A DNA stretch of 38,173 nt from Vicinamibacterales bacterium (GTDB taxonomy: Bacteria > Acidobacteriota > Vicinamibacteria > Vicinamibacterales > UBA8438). Position numbers and translations under genes: made by a program. The notes beneath the pieces are model-generated. The model ran no database searches. It worked only from the letters and a program-made list of their open reading frames with translations, and was not told the DNA's origin. The stretch covers positions 20,448 to 58,620 of the forward strand of contig JAPYUM010000017.1 in the NCBI GenBank assembly GCA_029940535.1, in the 5' to 3' direction. Positions 25,635 through 34,445 of this stretch are shown piece after piece (positions within the stretch are counted from its first letter, which is position 1; the number at the start of each line of letters is the position of its first letter).

Positions 25635-28072
25635 TGAACCCCCGTGCCACCCGCAGGTTTCAGATACGCATTCGCCCAGTTCAGCATCTCGGCCACGGTG
25701 TGTAGCACCGATTCGCGCGCGGCGTAGCCATGAGACTCGTGGGGCAACGTTATGTAGCGCACAGTCGCGCCATGTCCTTTGAGCGCCATGTACATCCGCG
25801 CCGACTGAATCGGGAACGTCCCTGAGTTGTTGTCCGCTTCGCCGTGAATCAACAGGATCGGTTCGTTGATCTTGTCGGCATGGAAGAACGGCGACATCGC
25901 CGCGTAGATGTCGGTGGCTTCCCAGAAGGTTCGGCGTTCGTTCTGGAACCCGAAGGGCGTGAGAGATCGGTTGTAGGCGCCGCTTCGGGCGATACCCATC
26001 TGGAACAGGTCTGAGTGCGCCAGCAAGTTGGCGGTCATGAAGGCGCCGTAACTATGCCCCCCGATGCCGATGGTGTCGGGGCTGGTGACGCCGAGGTCGA
26101 CCACGGCGTCGACGGCGGCCTCGGCACTTGCCACGAGCTGTTCGATGTAGGTGTTGTTGGCGGTCTCACCCGCGCCGATGATCGGCATCGTCGGCCCATC
26201 GAACACCGCGAAGCCCTGGGTGAGCAGCAGCAGGTGTGACGCGCCGCGAATGGCGGTGAACCGGTTGTCTGATCCGCTTACCTGCCCGGCTAACGTGGGG
26301 TCGACGAACTCGCGGGGATACGCCCACATGACCATCGGGACGCGTTGCCCCTCCTGGTAGCCGGGTGGGAGATAGAGCGTGCCGGAGAGTTGAACGCCGT
26401 CGGCACGCTCATACTTGACGAGTTGCTTGCTGATGCCGGTGAGTTGCGGCGCCGGGTCGACCACACTGGTAATGGCGCTGGGCGCGCCGGCGGTCCCGCC
26501 GGACAGGTCGCGGACGTAGTAGTTGGGCGGCTCGGTGCGACTCTCCCGACGCGTCAGGATCGACGTCGCGTCGTCGGACAGCAAGGCACTCACCGTTTCG
26601 TAGGCGTCGTCGTTACTCTGAAACAGCCGCTCGGTTTCGAACGTGTCGAGGTCGAGGCGGTCCAGAAAAGGGCGGTCGCCTACCGGTGACGCACCGGCGC
26701 CAGTCAGATAGATGGCATTGCCAGTCTGCCGGATGACGCGCCCCCCGGGGCGCGGGGCGGTCAGCGGCTGGCCGGTATCTCCATATCGGTCTTCGCTGCT
26801 CCGGTCCCACAGCAGTCGTGGCTCGCGGTTACCTGCCAGCATCCAGGTTCGGGTCCACCGGGTGGGGCGGTCGCGCTCGGTGAGGAGCGTGGCCCCGCCC
26901 TCCGTCCACCTGAGGCCGCCAAACCGGAACTCGGTGCGGGCCAGCTCGGTTGGTTCGGCGTTGAACGGCGCGCTCAGCGACAGCACCCGGTCTCGATGAT
27001 CGACCGTGCGCTTGGGGTCGCCGCCGTCTTGCGCCTCGACCCAGGTCAGGGTGTGCGCCTCGGTCAGGTTCCAGCCATACGATCTCGGCCCGGTCGGCAC
27101 CCCACCGATCGGGACCGCGTCGGCCAGTGGAATCCGGGCCACCTGCGCGACCACTTCACCGCTGCCGTTTCGAATCGTGACGTCCTTCGGGAAACTGCGG
27201 GCGGTGACCAGCCAGGAGAACGGTCGTTCCACCTCGACCATCAGGAAGTACTGGCCGCTCGGCGAGGCGCTGACCTGCTGGTAGAGCCCCGGCGGGCCGA
27301 TCGCGGTGCGGCGGCCGGTGGCCAGGTCGATGGTGCCAACCTGGGTCGTGAAGAAATATTCGAAAAGCGCTTCGTCGTGCGCGTTGCCCAGCAGGTCCTG
27401 ATAGGTCCGGATGGGCGCGGCGCCGCCGCCGTGCGACTGCACGTTCGGTTGCGCCGGAACGTCAGGTGCGTCGGGTGGCGCCCCGCGGGCCGACGCCTTG
27501 AACCGGCAGACGACCGTGGCATTGTCATCGAGCCAGTTGCACGGGTTGCCCCAGACCGCATTGATGGAGGTATCGCTGAGCGGCCGGGCCTGACCGGTCG
27601 ACACTTCCATCATCCACGCCTCGATGCCGTTGTAGCGGGTCAGCAAGAAGAGCAGCCGCGACCCGTCCGGCGAAAACGTGGGCGAGCCGAGCGAGGTCTC
27701 GCGCGGCGCGTCGAACGCGTGCTCCGTCCCATCACTGATGTTGCGGATGGTGATACGGCTCAGTCCCGGCGTCGTGTGCGGGCCGTTCGTGCGTGGGTTG
27801 ACGCGATATCCGGCCAGACGCAACATCGGCTCCGCCAACTCACTCAGCGACGGCATGCTCGGTCGGGTCAAGATGGCCATCGTCTCCCCGGTGGGGCTGA
27901 CCACCGCGGGCGGAATCGGTGACGCATCGAGAATGTCCACGATCGCCTGCGGGGGGGTCAGATACCCCGTGTCCGGCTGCGCCTGGGCCGCCGGCGCTTC
28001 GACAAGCAGCGCTGCGGCGACCGCGATGACCACGGCGAAGGGCACGACACGGGCCTGCGGGATGTCTCGCAT
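25631..28072 (-). CDS. Exported S9 prolyl oligopeptidase-family peptidase
   Basis: This 813-residue secreted serine peptidase has a signal peptide of about 32 residues ending near APAAQAQ. A WD40/TolB-like beta-propeller (about residues 60-520, with SPDGSRLLFLL) comes before an alpha/beta hydrolase domain carrying the nucleophile in GIGGHSYGAF (Ser674), the acid in LLIHGEADNN and the His in LPHESHGY. It cleaves peptides, often after proline. The open frame continues upstream to 28693 but inside the M28 gene; AGGAG at 28081-28085 and the signal peptide select ATG 28072. That ribosome site overlaps the M28 stop codon, 11 bp apart, so the two peptidases are co-translated. It may act with the M28 enzyme on peptides in the periplasm. 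Confidence 0.94.
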   Translation of the reverse strand: MRDIPQARVVPFAVVIAVAAALLVEAPAAQAQPDTGYLTPPQAIVDILDASPIPPAVVSPTGETMAILTRPSMPSLSELAEPMLRLAGYRVNPRTNGPHTTPGLSRITIRNISDGTEHAFDAPRETSLGSPTFSPDGSRLLFLLTRYNGIEAWMMEVSTGQARPLSDTSINAVWGNPCNWLDDNATVVCRFKASARGAPPDAPDVPAQPNVQSHGGGAAPIRTYQDLLGNAHDEALFEYFFTTQVGTIDLATGRRTAIGPPGLYQQVSASPSGQYFLMVEVERPFSWLVTARSFPKDVTIRNGSGEVVAQVARIPLADAVPIGGVPTGPRSYGWNLTEAHTLTWVEAQDGGDPKRTVDHRDRVLSLSAPFNAEPTELARTEFRFGGLRWTEGGATLLTERDRPTRWTRTWMLAGNREPRLLWDRSSEDRYGDTGQPLTAPRPGGRVIRQTGNAIYLTGAGASPVGDRPFLDRLDLDTFETERLFQSNDDAYETVSALLSDDATSILTRRESRTEPPNYYVRDLSGGTAGAPSAITSVVDPAPQLTGISKQLVKYERADGVQLSGTLYLPPGYQEGQRVPMVMWAYPREFVDPTLAGQVSGSDNRFTAIRGASHLLLLTQGFAVFDGPTMPIIGAGETANNTYIEQLVASAEAAVDAVVDLGVTSPDTIGIGGHSYGAFMTANLLAHSDLFQMGIARSGAYNRSLTPFGFQNERRTFWEATDIYAAMSPFFHADKINEPILLIHGEADNNSGTFPIQSARMYMALKGHGATVRYITLPHESHGYAARESVLHTVAEMLNWANAYLKPAGGTGVQ

Positions 28073-28083
28073 GATGCGAACTC

Positions 28084-29682
28084 CTATCGTCCCCGACCTT
28101 CGGTGGAAGGCTGGGGCAACGGTTTTCGAGGCAAGAGCGCCTCCCGGTTGGCGGCGTGATAGACGAACGAGGCGACGATGACCGCGTTCTTCATCAGGTC
28201 GGCCGGTTGGGCCCGCTCGTAGAGATCCAGGTTCGTATGGTGCGTGCGTGTTCTGTACTCCACCGGGTCTTGGATGAACTGGAACCCCGGCAGCCCGATG
28301 GCGTCGAACGCCAGGTGGTCGGTGCCGCCCGTGTTGCGGATCGCGAGCGTGGTCATCCCCAGATTGGCCACCGGCTCCATCCAGGCGTCGAACACCGGGG
28401 CGATCGCTTCGTTGCCCTGCAGATACACGCCGCGAATGAGTCCGGTGCCGTTGTCCACGTTGAAGTAGCCGGACAGACGGTCGTGTGGCGGCGTCAGCTC
28501 CATCGTCCTGACATTGCCGAAATGACTCGCCACATAGGCCCGCGACCCCAGCAGGCCGTTTTCTTCGCCGGTCCACAGGGCGATGCGGACCGTCCGTCGC
28601 ATCGGCAGACCGATGGCCTTGAGGATGCGCATCGCTTCCATCATCACGGCTGAGCCGGCGGCGTTGTCGGTGGCGCCGGTGCCGGTGTGCCATGAATCGA
28701 AATGCGCCCCGAGCATGACCACTTCATCGGCCTTGTCGGTGCCGGGGATTTCGGCGATGAGGTTGAACGCGTCCAGCGTGTCGGTGTGGAACGTGTTCTC
28801 AACCTGGAACTCGAGGGTGACCGGAATGTCTTTGTCGAGGGTGCGAGCGATGCGGCCATAGTGCTCCGTCTGGAGCACGATCTGGGGCGCCACGGGCGCG
28901 GCGTCCGGGCTGCGCGATCCGCCGCTCTGCACCCACACGGCGCCGGTTTCACCGCCTCCAGTGGCTGGGTTTGGTCCCGGTTGGATCAGTGCCGCGACAC
29001 CTTCTTCGAGAAAGAACGCCATCCGCCGTTGTGGAAATTCGCGGTCGCGCGTGGGTCCGCGTCCGCGTCGGTTGCGTCGCACGCGGGTCGGCTGCTGGGC
29101 CAGCGCCGCCAGTTCCGCCTCAGTGTAGCGTTGGGCCGGAGCCTCGAACAGCGCGGGGGCGTCAGGCACCGCGGCGGTGAGCACGAATTTGCCCGCCAGT
29201 TGTCCCCGATACCGGTCGAAGTCCGCGTCGGTCGCGATCGTGACGCGCACGGCCTCCGCGGTCACCGTACCGTCCAGGCCTGGTGTCCAGGCTTTGGGAT
29301 AGCCGACCAACGGGTAGGCTTGCGGCTCGAGCGCGTGGGCGTAGAAGCGGTCATTGGTCCACCCCGGACCGAACTCACCCCACACCTCGTGGGCGATGTT
29401 GCTGAGCCCCCACTCGCGAAACTGCCCGCTGGCGTAGTCGGCCGCCGCTTGCAGGTTTGGTGAGCCGGTCAGCCGGGGGCCATACACGTCCGTCAGCCAG
29501 CTCATCACGTCCATGATCTGCGAGCGGTCCAACCCCTCTCGCTTGATCAGGAACACGGCGTTCAAGTCGACCGGCTCGCCCGCCTGGCCAAACACCGGCG
29601 TGGGTGCCGCCAGGGCCAGTCCGGTCAGCATGGTGAGCACGACGAGCGCGTGCATGTTCCGGTGTGAACGCGGGTGAGACAC
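28084..29682 (-). CDS. Exported M28-family zinc metallopeptidase (second paralogue)
   Basis: This 532-residue enzyme has a signal peptide after a GTG start (ALVVLTMLTGLALAAPTP) and the same layout as the peptidase at 14981. Its M28 motifs are GAHFDSWHTGTGATDNAAG, WTGEENGLLGS, GYFNVDNGTG and NTGGTDHLAFDAIGLP. The GTG is set by AAGGAGG at 29687-29693; an in-frame ATG upstream at 29817 has none. The C-terminus (LLPRKPLPQP) matches its paralogue, so the two arose by duplication. It heads a minus-strand operon with the S9 peptidase (11-bp gap) and then the diheme protein, a plausible peptide-breakdown unit. Confidence 0.93.
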   Translation of the reverse strand: MSHPRSHRNMHALVVLTMLTGLALAAPTPVFGQAGEPVDLNAVFLIKREGLDRSQIMDVMSWLTDVYGPRLTGSPNLQAAADYASGQFREWGLSNIAHEVWGEFGPGWTNDRFYAHALEPQAYPLVGYPKAWTPGLDGTVTAEAVRVTIATDADFDRYRGQLAGKFVLTAAVPDAPALFEAPAQRYTEAELAALAQQPTRVRRNRRGRGPTRDREFPQRRMAFFLEEGVAALIQPGPNPATGGGETGAVWVQSGGSRSPDAAPVAPQIVLQTEHYGRIARTLDKDIPVTLEFQVENTFHTDTLDAFNLIAEIPGTDKADEVVMLGAHFDSWHTGTGATDNAAGSAVMMEAMRILKAIGLPMRRTVRIALWTGEENGLLGSRAYVASHFGNVRTMELTPPHDRLSGYFNVDNGTGLIRGVYLQGNEAIAPVFDAWMEPVANLGMTTLAIRNTGGTDHLAFDAIGLPGFQFIQDPVEYRTRTHHTNLDLYERAQPADLMKNAVIVASFVYHAANREALLPRKPLPQPSTEGRGR

Positions 29683-29686
29683 GCCG

Positions 29687-29693
29687 CCTCCTT
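29687..29693 (-). promoter_or_regulatory. Ribosome binding site before GTG 29682
   Basis: AAGGAGG on the minus strand, four bases before GTG 29682, is a full match to the anti-SD and selects this start for the M28 peptidase. Confidence 0.75.
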
Positions 29694-29718
29694 TGTCGTG
29701 TTCTTTGCACCGGCCGGG

Positions 29719-29736
29719 GCGGGTCCAAAGACCCGC
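29719..29736. other. Perfect hairpin in divergent promoter region
   Basis: GCGGGTC, four loop bases CAAA and GACCCGC form a 7-bp stem, 37 bp upstream of the M28 start and 140 bp upstream of the phosphatase gene. It may be a 5' leader hairpin or an operator of the divergent pair. Confidence 0.35.
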
Positions 29737-29843
29737 GGCTACGAAAGACGACACCCCATCGTCACGGCCGGGTCGCGAGCCTACTGTATCCCTGTCGTCG
29801 GACCCGGCCAAGCACACGACCCGGCGGCTGACGACCGAGTGGG

Positions 29844-29849
29844 TATAAT
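29844..29849 (+). promoter_or_regulatory. Candidate -10 box of the phosphatase/SelD operon
   Basis: TATAAT, a perfect sigma-70 -10 hexamer in a GC-rich background, lies 27 bp before the ATG at 29877 and is preceded by TGGG. No good -35 hexamer is at the right distance, so it may act as a near extended -10 promoter with a short leader. Confidence 0.45.
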
Positions 29850-29876
29850 CACAGGCCTCGGGGGCTGGGCTACCCT

Positions 29877-30353
29877 ATGAGCACCGTCACACATGTACTG
29901 TTTGTCTGCGCCGGGAACATCTGCCGGAGCCCGATGGCCGAGGTGCTGTTCGCGAATCTGGCGAAGTCGGAACCGGCGATGGCCGATGTGGAGATCGGTT
30001 CCGCCGGCACCATCGCGATGAACGGCAACCTGCCCAACGCCGATTCGGTCGAAGCACTCCGGCGTGCGTGTGGGCTGGAACTCGCCACGCACCGCGCGCG
30101 ACGGCTGTCCCGACGTTTCACCGCTGACCTCGTGCTGACGATGGACCGCGAGACCGAACGCGAGGCCAAGGCAATGAACCTTCCCGGTCGGGTCGAAATG
30201 CTTGGCGACTATGTCGGCACCGGTGAAGAAGTGGGAGACCCGTACGCAAGGTCGCGCCGACACCACGACGAAACGGTCACCCAGATCGAGCGCCTGGTGC
30301 CGCTGGTGCTCGCCCGATTTGTCGCCGAAGCCGCTCCTGCCCCTACACCGTGA
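29877..30353 (+). CDS. Low-molecular-weight protein-tyrosine phosphatase
   Basis: This 158-residue cytoplasmic phosphatase has the P-loop VCAGNICRSPMAE (catalytic Cys11, Arg17) and the general-acid loop DPYARSRRHHDE (Asp121). Length and motif order are those of the LMW-PTP family, which acts on phosphotyrosine proteins, often of exopolysaccharide export systems, or is arsenate reductase-like. The cysteine pair of arsenate reductases (ArsC) near residues 80-90 is absent, so a phosphatase role is favoured. It is the first gene of a tight operon: an aminotransferase begins 7 bp later and overlaps a SelD fusion. The link between the three is not obvious. Confidence 0.93.
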   Translation: MSTVTHVLFVCAGNICRSPMAEVLFANLAKSEPAMADVEIGSAGTIAMNGNLPNADSVEALRRACGLELATHRARRLSRRFTADLVLTMDRETEREAKAMNLPGRVEMLGDYVGTGEEVGDPYARSRRHHDETVTQIERLVPLVLARFVAEAAPAPTP

Positions 30354-30360
30354 CCCGCCG

Positions 30361-31527
30361 ATGTTCTCGGCACGCGTTCCCGGAGTCGGATCGAATCGGG
30401 TGGCCCGGGTGCTGGCCGCCCAGCGAGCGAAGGGCCGCCCGCTCGACGATCTGACAGCGTCGAACCCGACCCAGGTCGGGCTGTCGTATCCGCCGGGCCT
30501 TCTCCAGTCGCTGGCCGACCCCGACGCGTTGCGTTACCAGCCGGCGCCGTTCGGGTTGCCAGCCGCGCGTGAAGCGGTGGCGGCATATCTGGTGGCTCGG
30601 GGCGTCTCGGTGTCTCCCGACCGGGTCGTCCTGACCGCCAGTACGAGCGATGCCTACGCCCTCCTGTTCAAACTGCTCTGCGACCCGGCCGACGTCGTTC
30701 TGGTGCCGCAGCCGAGCTATCCGCTGTTCGAGCATCTCACTCGGTTGGACGGCGTCGTCGCCAGCCCGTATTTGCTGGAGTATCACGGGCGCTGGGAACT
30801 GAGCCTCGAGAGCGTGAGGCGGGCGGTCGAGCCGCGCGCCAGGGCGATCTTGCTGGTGAATCCGAACAATCCGACCGGTTCCTTCGTGCGTCCGGCCGAG
30901 CTCGAGGTGGTCCGCGAGATCGCTGTCCGGCACGAGCTCGCGCTCATCAGTGACGAGGTCTTCGACCTCTATCCGTTCGACGACCTGGCGACCGGGTCGC
31001 CCGGCGCCCTGGTCGGCGAGCCGGAGGCGCTCACGTTCACGCTCGGGGGACTGTCCAAGTCGGCGCTCCTGCCCCAGTTGAAGCTCGGGTGGATCCTGGT
31101 CGGCGGGCCCGATCCGACCGTGCGGCGCGCGCTCGACCGACTCGAGTTCATCACCGATACGTACCTGTCGGTGGCCACACCGGTGCAGTGCGCCCTCCCC
31201 GCGCTGTTGGAGGGCACGCGCCCGCTGGCGGCCCGGGTGCGCGATCGGGTCCGGTCCAACGTCGCGAAGTTGCGCCGGCTCGTGAAACAGTTCCCCGCGT
31301 GCCAGGTCCTGCACGCGGAGGCCGGGTGGTACGCTGTCGTGCAGGTGCCGGCGGTCCGTTCCGAGGAAGCGCTGGTCATCGAGCTGATTGAGAAAGACGG
31401 CGTCCTGACGCATCCCGGCTACTTCTTCGACTTCCCCCGCGAGGCATTTCTGGTGGTGAGCCTGTTACCGGAACCTGAGCCATTCGGCGCCGCCATGACC
31501 CGCGTGCTGGCCCGAGCCTCTGGATGA
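30361..31527 (+). CDS. PLP-dependent aminotransferase, class I/II
   Basis: This 388-residue enzyme of the aspartate-aminotransferase fold carries LVNPNNPTGSFVRP, the ISDEVFDLYPF loop with the Asp that binds the PLP nitrogen, and the Schiff-base lysine in GGLSKSALLPQLKLGW (Lys233). The N-terminal part DLTASNPTQVGLSYP is typical of alanine- or tyrosine-like aminotransferases. ATG 30361 is used because earlier in-frame codons lie inside the phosphatase gene. Its TGA overlaps the ATG of the SelD fusion by four bases (ATGA), a sign of translational coupling. The amino donor and acceptor are unknown; a role in selenium or sulfur amino-acid handling is possible but only from context. Confidence 0.92.
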   Translation: MFSARVPGVGSNRVARVLAAQRAKGRPLDDLTASNPTQVGLSYPPGLLQSLADPDALRYQPAPFGLPAAREAVAAYLVARGVSVSPDRVVLTASTSDAYALLFKLLCDPADVVLVPQPSYPLFEHLTRLDGVVASPYLLEYHGRWELSLESVRRAVEPRARAILLVNPNNPTGSFVRPAELEVVREIAVRHELALISDEVFDLYPFDDLATGSPGALVGEPEALTFTLGGLSKSALLPQLKLGWILVGGPDPTVRRALDRLEFITDTYLSVATPVQCALPALLEGTRPLAARVRDRVRSNVAKLRRLVKQFPACQVLHAEAGWYAVVQVPAVRSEEALVIELIEKDGVLTHPGYFFDFPREAFLVVSLLPEPEPFGAAMTRVLARASG

Positions 31528-33818
31528 ACGACCAGCCTGTCCCGATCGTGAAGGACCTCGTCTTGATCGGCGGGGGACACACGCACGTCGGCGTACTCAA
31601 GCGGTTCGGGATGCGCCCGGTCCCCGGGGTGAGACTCACCCTGATCACGCGCGATGTGCATACCCCGTATTCCGGCATGCTCCCCGGCTTGGTGTCAGGT
31701 CACTACGACTTCGACGACGTCCATATCGACCTGGCGCCGCTCAGTCGGTTTGCGGGGGCTCGATTGTTCCACCAATCGGTGATGGGGCTCGACCTGGATC
31801 GCCGGCTCGTTCTGTGCGAGGGGCGTCCGCCGGTGCCCTACGACCTGTTGTCGATCAATATCGGTTCGACGCCATCGTTCGGCGGCGTACCGGGGGCGGC
31901 CGAGGTGGTGGTGCCGGTGAAGCCGATCAGCCGGTTCGTACCGCGGTGGGATCGGATCCGGGCGCGGGTGGCGGCCTCCGACGGGCGGATGCGGGTCGGG
32001 GTGGTCGGAGCCGGAGCCGGTGGCGTGGAGCTCATCCTGGCCGTGGACTACGCGCTGCGGCACGCCGGTCAAGCGGCTGGGCGGCCGACCGACACGGTAG
32101 AGCTGCATCTGTTCGGTGCCAGTGACACCATCCTGTCCACCCACAACCGGGGCATGCGCCGGCGGCTCGAGCGGATCTTGCGCGAGCGGGGGGTGCAGCT
32201 CCATCTGGGGCAGACCGTGGCCGCGGTGGCGGAGGGGCAGGTTTCGCTGGCCGATGGCGGCACCGTGGCACTCGACGAAATTCTCTGGGTTACCCAGGCC
32301 GGCGCGGCGCCGTGGTTGGCCGGGTCGGGCCTGGACGTCGATGAGCGAGGATTCGTGCGCGTCGACGACACCCTGCAGTCACGTTCTCATCCGCGCGTGT
32401 TCGCGGCCGGCGATGTCGCGGCGGTGGTCAACCACCCACGCGAGAAAGCGGGCGTGTTCGCCGTGCGACAGGGGCCGCCCCTGGCCGACAACCTGCGGCG
32501 GGCGCTGTTGGGTCGGTCTCTTCGGCCGTTTCGTCCCCAACGACGGTTTCTGACCCTGGTGTCGACCGGAGGGCGGCATGCGGTCGGGTCGCGCGGCTGG
32601 TGGTCCTTCGAGGGCGATGCCGTCTGGCGATGGAAAGACTGGATCGACCGCCGGTTCATGACCCTGTATGCCGACTTGCCAGCGATGCCCGAGGCCACCG
32701 CGCCGACGATCGACCCGGGTCTGGCCGCACCCGAGGTCCTGCGAGAGATTTCGACCGCCGCGATGCGGTGTGGCGGCTGCGGCTCGAAGGTCGGCGCCAC
32801 CCCGCTCGGTCGGGTGCTCGAGCAGTTGCAACCGGTGCGGCGCGATGATGTCCTGATCGGGCTCGATGCGCCGGATGATGCGGCCGTCGTCACGGTGCCG
32901 CCGGGCAAGGTGCTGGTCCGTACGGTGGATGCCTTCCGCGCCATCGTCGACGACCCGTTTGTGTTCGGTCAGATTACAGCGAATCATTGCCTGGGCGACA
33001 TCTTCGCGATGGGGGCCGAGGCCCAGACCGCGCTGGCGGTCGCGACCGTGCCCTTCGGACTCGACCAGAAAGTCGAAGACACCTTGGTGCAATTGCTCTC
33101 GGGTGCGGTGCAGGTGCTCAACGAGGCCGGGGCCGCGTTGGTGGGCGGGCACACCAGCGAGGGCGCGGACCTGTCGCTCGGGCTTTCCCTGACCGGCCTG
33201 GCCGACCGTGACGCGGTGTTGCGCAAGGGGGGCCTGCGACCGGGCGACCGGCTCGTGCTGACAAAGGGCATCGGTATCGGCACGTTGTTCGCGGCGGAGA
33301 TGCGGATGCGGGCGAAGGGCCGATGGATTGACGGGGCGATTGCCGCCATGCGGCAGTCGAGCCGGGAGGCGGCCGCCGCGCTACGCCGCCATGCCGCCAG
33401 TGCGTGCACCGATGTCACCGGCTTCGGGCTGCTCGGGCATCTGGTCGAAATGACCCGCGCGTCGAACGTGGATGTGCGGCTCGACCTGGCGGCGGTGCCG
33501 GTGCTCGATGGCGCGCTCGAGACCAGTGCGGCCGGGTTCCTCAGCTCGCTCCATCCGCACAACGTGCGGTTACGGCGCGCCGTGGCGGACGTAGACCGTG
33601 CAAGCGCCGACCCTCGATACCCGCTGCTCTACGATCCCCAGACCGCCGGCGGGCTCCTGGCCGGCGTCCCATCCGACCGGGTCGATGCCTGTGTCGATGA
33701 GCTCCGCGCCCGTGGCTACCAGCACGCGGCCATCATCGGGACCGTCGAGCCCCGTGGCGCCAGTCAGCCACGCGATTCCATTGGTGACAACGACGCTCCG
33801 ATCCGCATCGACCGATGA
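31524..33818 (+). CDS. selD: FAD oxidoreductase-selenide, water dikinase fusion
   Basis: This 764-residue fusion has an NDH-2-like pyridine-nucleotide/FAD domain (about residues 9-370: LVLIGGGHTHVGVLKRF, VGVVGAGAGGVELILAV, VFAAGDVAAV). A complete SelD follows (about 411-755), making selenophosphate from selenide and ATP. SelD shows MRCGGCGSKVG with Cys419 and Lys422 as the catalytic pair, and Cys replaces selenocysteine. It continues with DDAAVVTV, TANHCLGDIFAMGA, GGHTSEGADLSLGL and TDVTGFGLLGHL. Such fusions are known in some cyanobacteria and other phyla, and the oxidoreductase half is thought to help supply reduced selenium. SelA, SelB and a tRNA-Sec gene are not seen in this window, so the selenophosphate may serve tRNA selenouridine or elements elsewhere in the genome. 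The aminotransferase upstream overlaps by 4 bp. Confidence 0.94.
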   Translation: MNDQPVPIVKDLVLIGGGHTHVGVLKRFGMRPVPGVRLTLITRDVHTPYSGMLPGLVSGHYDFDDVHIDLAPLSRFAGARLFHQSVMGLDLDRRLVLCEGRPPVPYDLLSINIGSTPSFGGVPGAAEVVVPVKPISRFVPRWDRIRARVAASDGRMRVGVVGAGAGGVELILAVDYALRHAGQAAGRPTDTVELHLFGASDTILSTHNRGMRRRLERILRERGVQLHLGQTVAAVAEGQVSLADGGTVALDEILWVTQAGAAPWLAGSGLDVDERGFVRVDDTLQSRSHPRVFAAGDVAAVVNHPREKAGVFAVRQGPPLADNLRRALLGRSLRPFRPQRRFLTLVSTGGRHAVGSRGWWSFEGDAVWRWKDWIDRRFMTLYADLPAMPEATAPTIDPGLAAPEVLREISTAAMRCGGCGSKVGATPLGRVLEQLQPVRRDDVLIGLDAPDDAAVVTVPPGKVLVRTVDAFRAIVDDPFVFGQITANHCLGDIFAMGAEAQTALAVATVPFGLDQKVEDTLVQLLSGAVQVLNEAGAALVGGHTSEGADLSLGLSLTGLADRDAVLRKGGLRPGDRLVLTKGIGIGTLFAAEMRMRAKGRWIDGAIAAMRQSSREAAAALRRHAASACTDVTGFGLLGHLVEMTRASNVDVRLDLAAVPVLDGALETSAAGFLSSLHPHNVRLRRAVADVDRASADPRYPLLYDPQTAGGLLAGVPSDRVDACVDELRARGYQHAAIIGTVEPRGASQPRDSIGDNDAPIRIDR

Positions 33819-34404
33819 CTCGCGTGAGCGCGCTCTGGACGGGGGGCACACGCAAGGAGCCACGATGTGGATGACCACCGTCGAGGAAGACACGCAACGG
33901 ACCCCCAACTGTGCGAGCCGCCTCGACGCTGACGGATAGATGGCGTTGGCGACGACAGGACGGATTAGGCCACCCCCGTTAACGTAAGACCCGTTGTCCG
34001 ACTCGTCCGCCGAATCGGGGTCCTGGCCCAATCCTTTCAGACTGACCGGGGCTCGACTGACGGCTGCGGTCAAGGTCGACAGCCCACGGACGCGTACCTC
34101 CAGGGTGCTGACGCCAGAGGCGAGAGGAGTCAGGCGGGTTCGGCGGCGGCGAAGAGGTCGGCGACCGGCGTCGGGGGCGTGCGGGCCGGTCGCGTCCGCG
34201 CAAGATAGCACTCAGTGTGTTTGTCGCCTGCACAACTACGAATCGGGAGGTGGGGCGCCGTGCGCATCGTCGATCTCGAGACCGGCGCTGTTTCCCCAGT
34301 CATCGGCACGGACGCGGCCCAGCACGTCTGACTGCGTGCACACGTCCGCGCAGAGTCGCCTGCCACCGCACGACATCTCCAGGATGGCGGAAGTCGTGCG
34401 CTAT
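33819..34404. other. Region without a clear gene
   Basis: About 600 bp separate the SelD fusion from the M23 lipoprotein. The open frames on both strands are Arg/Ser/Pro-rich shadows without ribosome sites, apart from the tiny frame at 34260-34331. I looked for a tRNA-Sec-like structure near selD and found none. The stretch may hold remnants too decayed to name. Confidence 0.45.
34260..34331 (+). CDS. Tiny open frame with strong ribosome site
   Basis: GTG 34260 stands eight bases after GGGAGGT and opens a 23-codon frame reading RIVDLETGAVSPVIGTDAAQ and ending at TGA 34329. The peptide looks like the start of a longer protein, and the following bases stay coding-like in another frame, so it may be the head of a broken gene instead of a true small protein. 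No family is recognised. Confidence 0.3.
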   Translation: MRIVDLETGAVSPVIGTDAAQHV

Positions 34405-34419
34405 GAGTGTGTTACACTC
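34405..34419. promoter_or_regulatory. Palindrome before the M23 lipoprotein
   Basis: GAGTGT and ACACTC flank three bases, a perfect 6-bp dyad just upstream of the gene, overlapping a TACACT that resembles a -10 box. It could be an operator or part of the promoter; the -35 region is not recognisable. Confidence 0.35.
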
Positions 34420-34445
34420 CGAAGCTTATGTTTGAATGTCTGCGT

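Noticed and set aside
28073-28693. N-terminal extension of the S9 peptidase to 28693
   Set aside because: It lies wholly inside the M28 gene; the signal peptide and AGGAG support the start at 28072.
33570-34211. Minus-strand 213-codon frame after selD
   Set aside because: It overlaps the selD 3' end, has no family pattern and a composition typical of a shadow frame.
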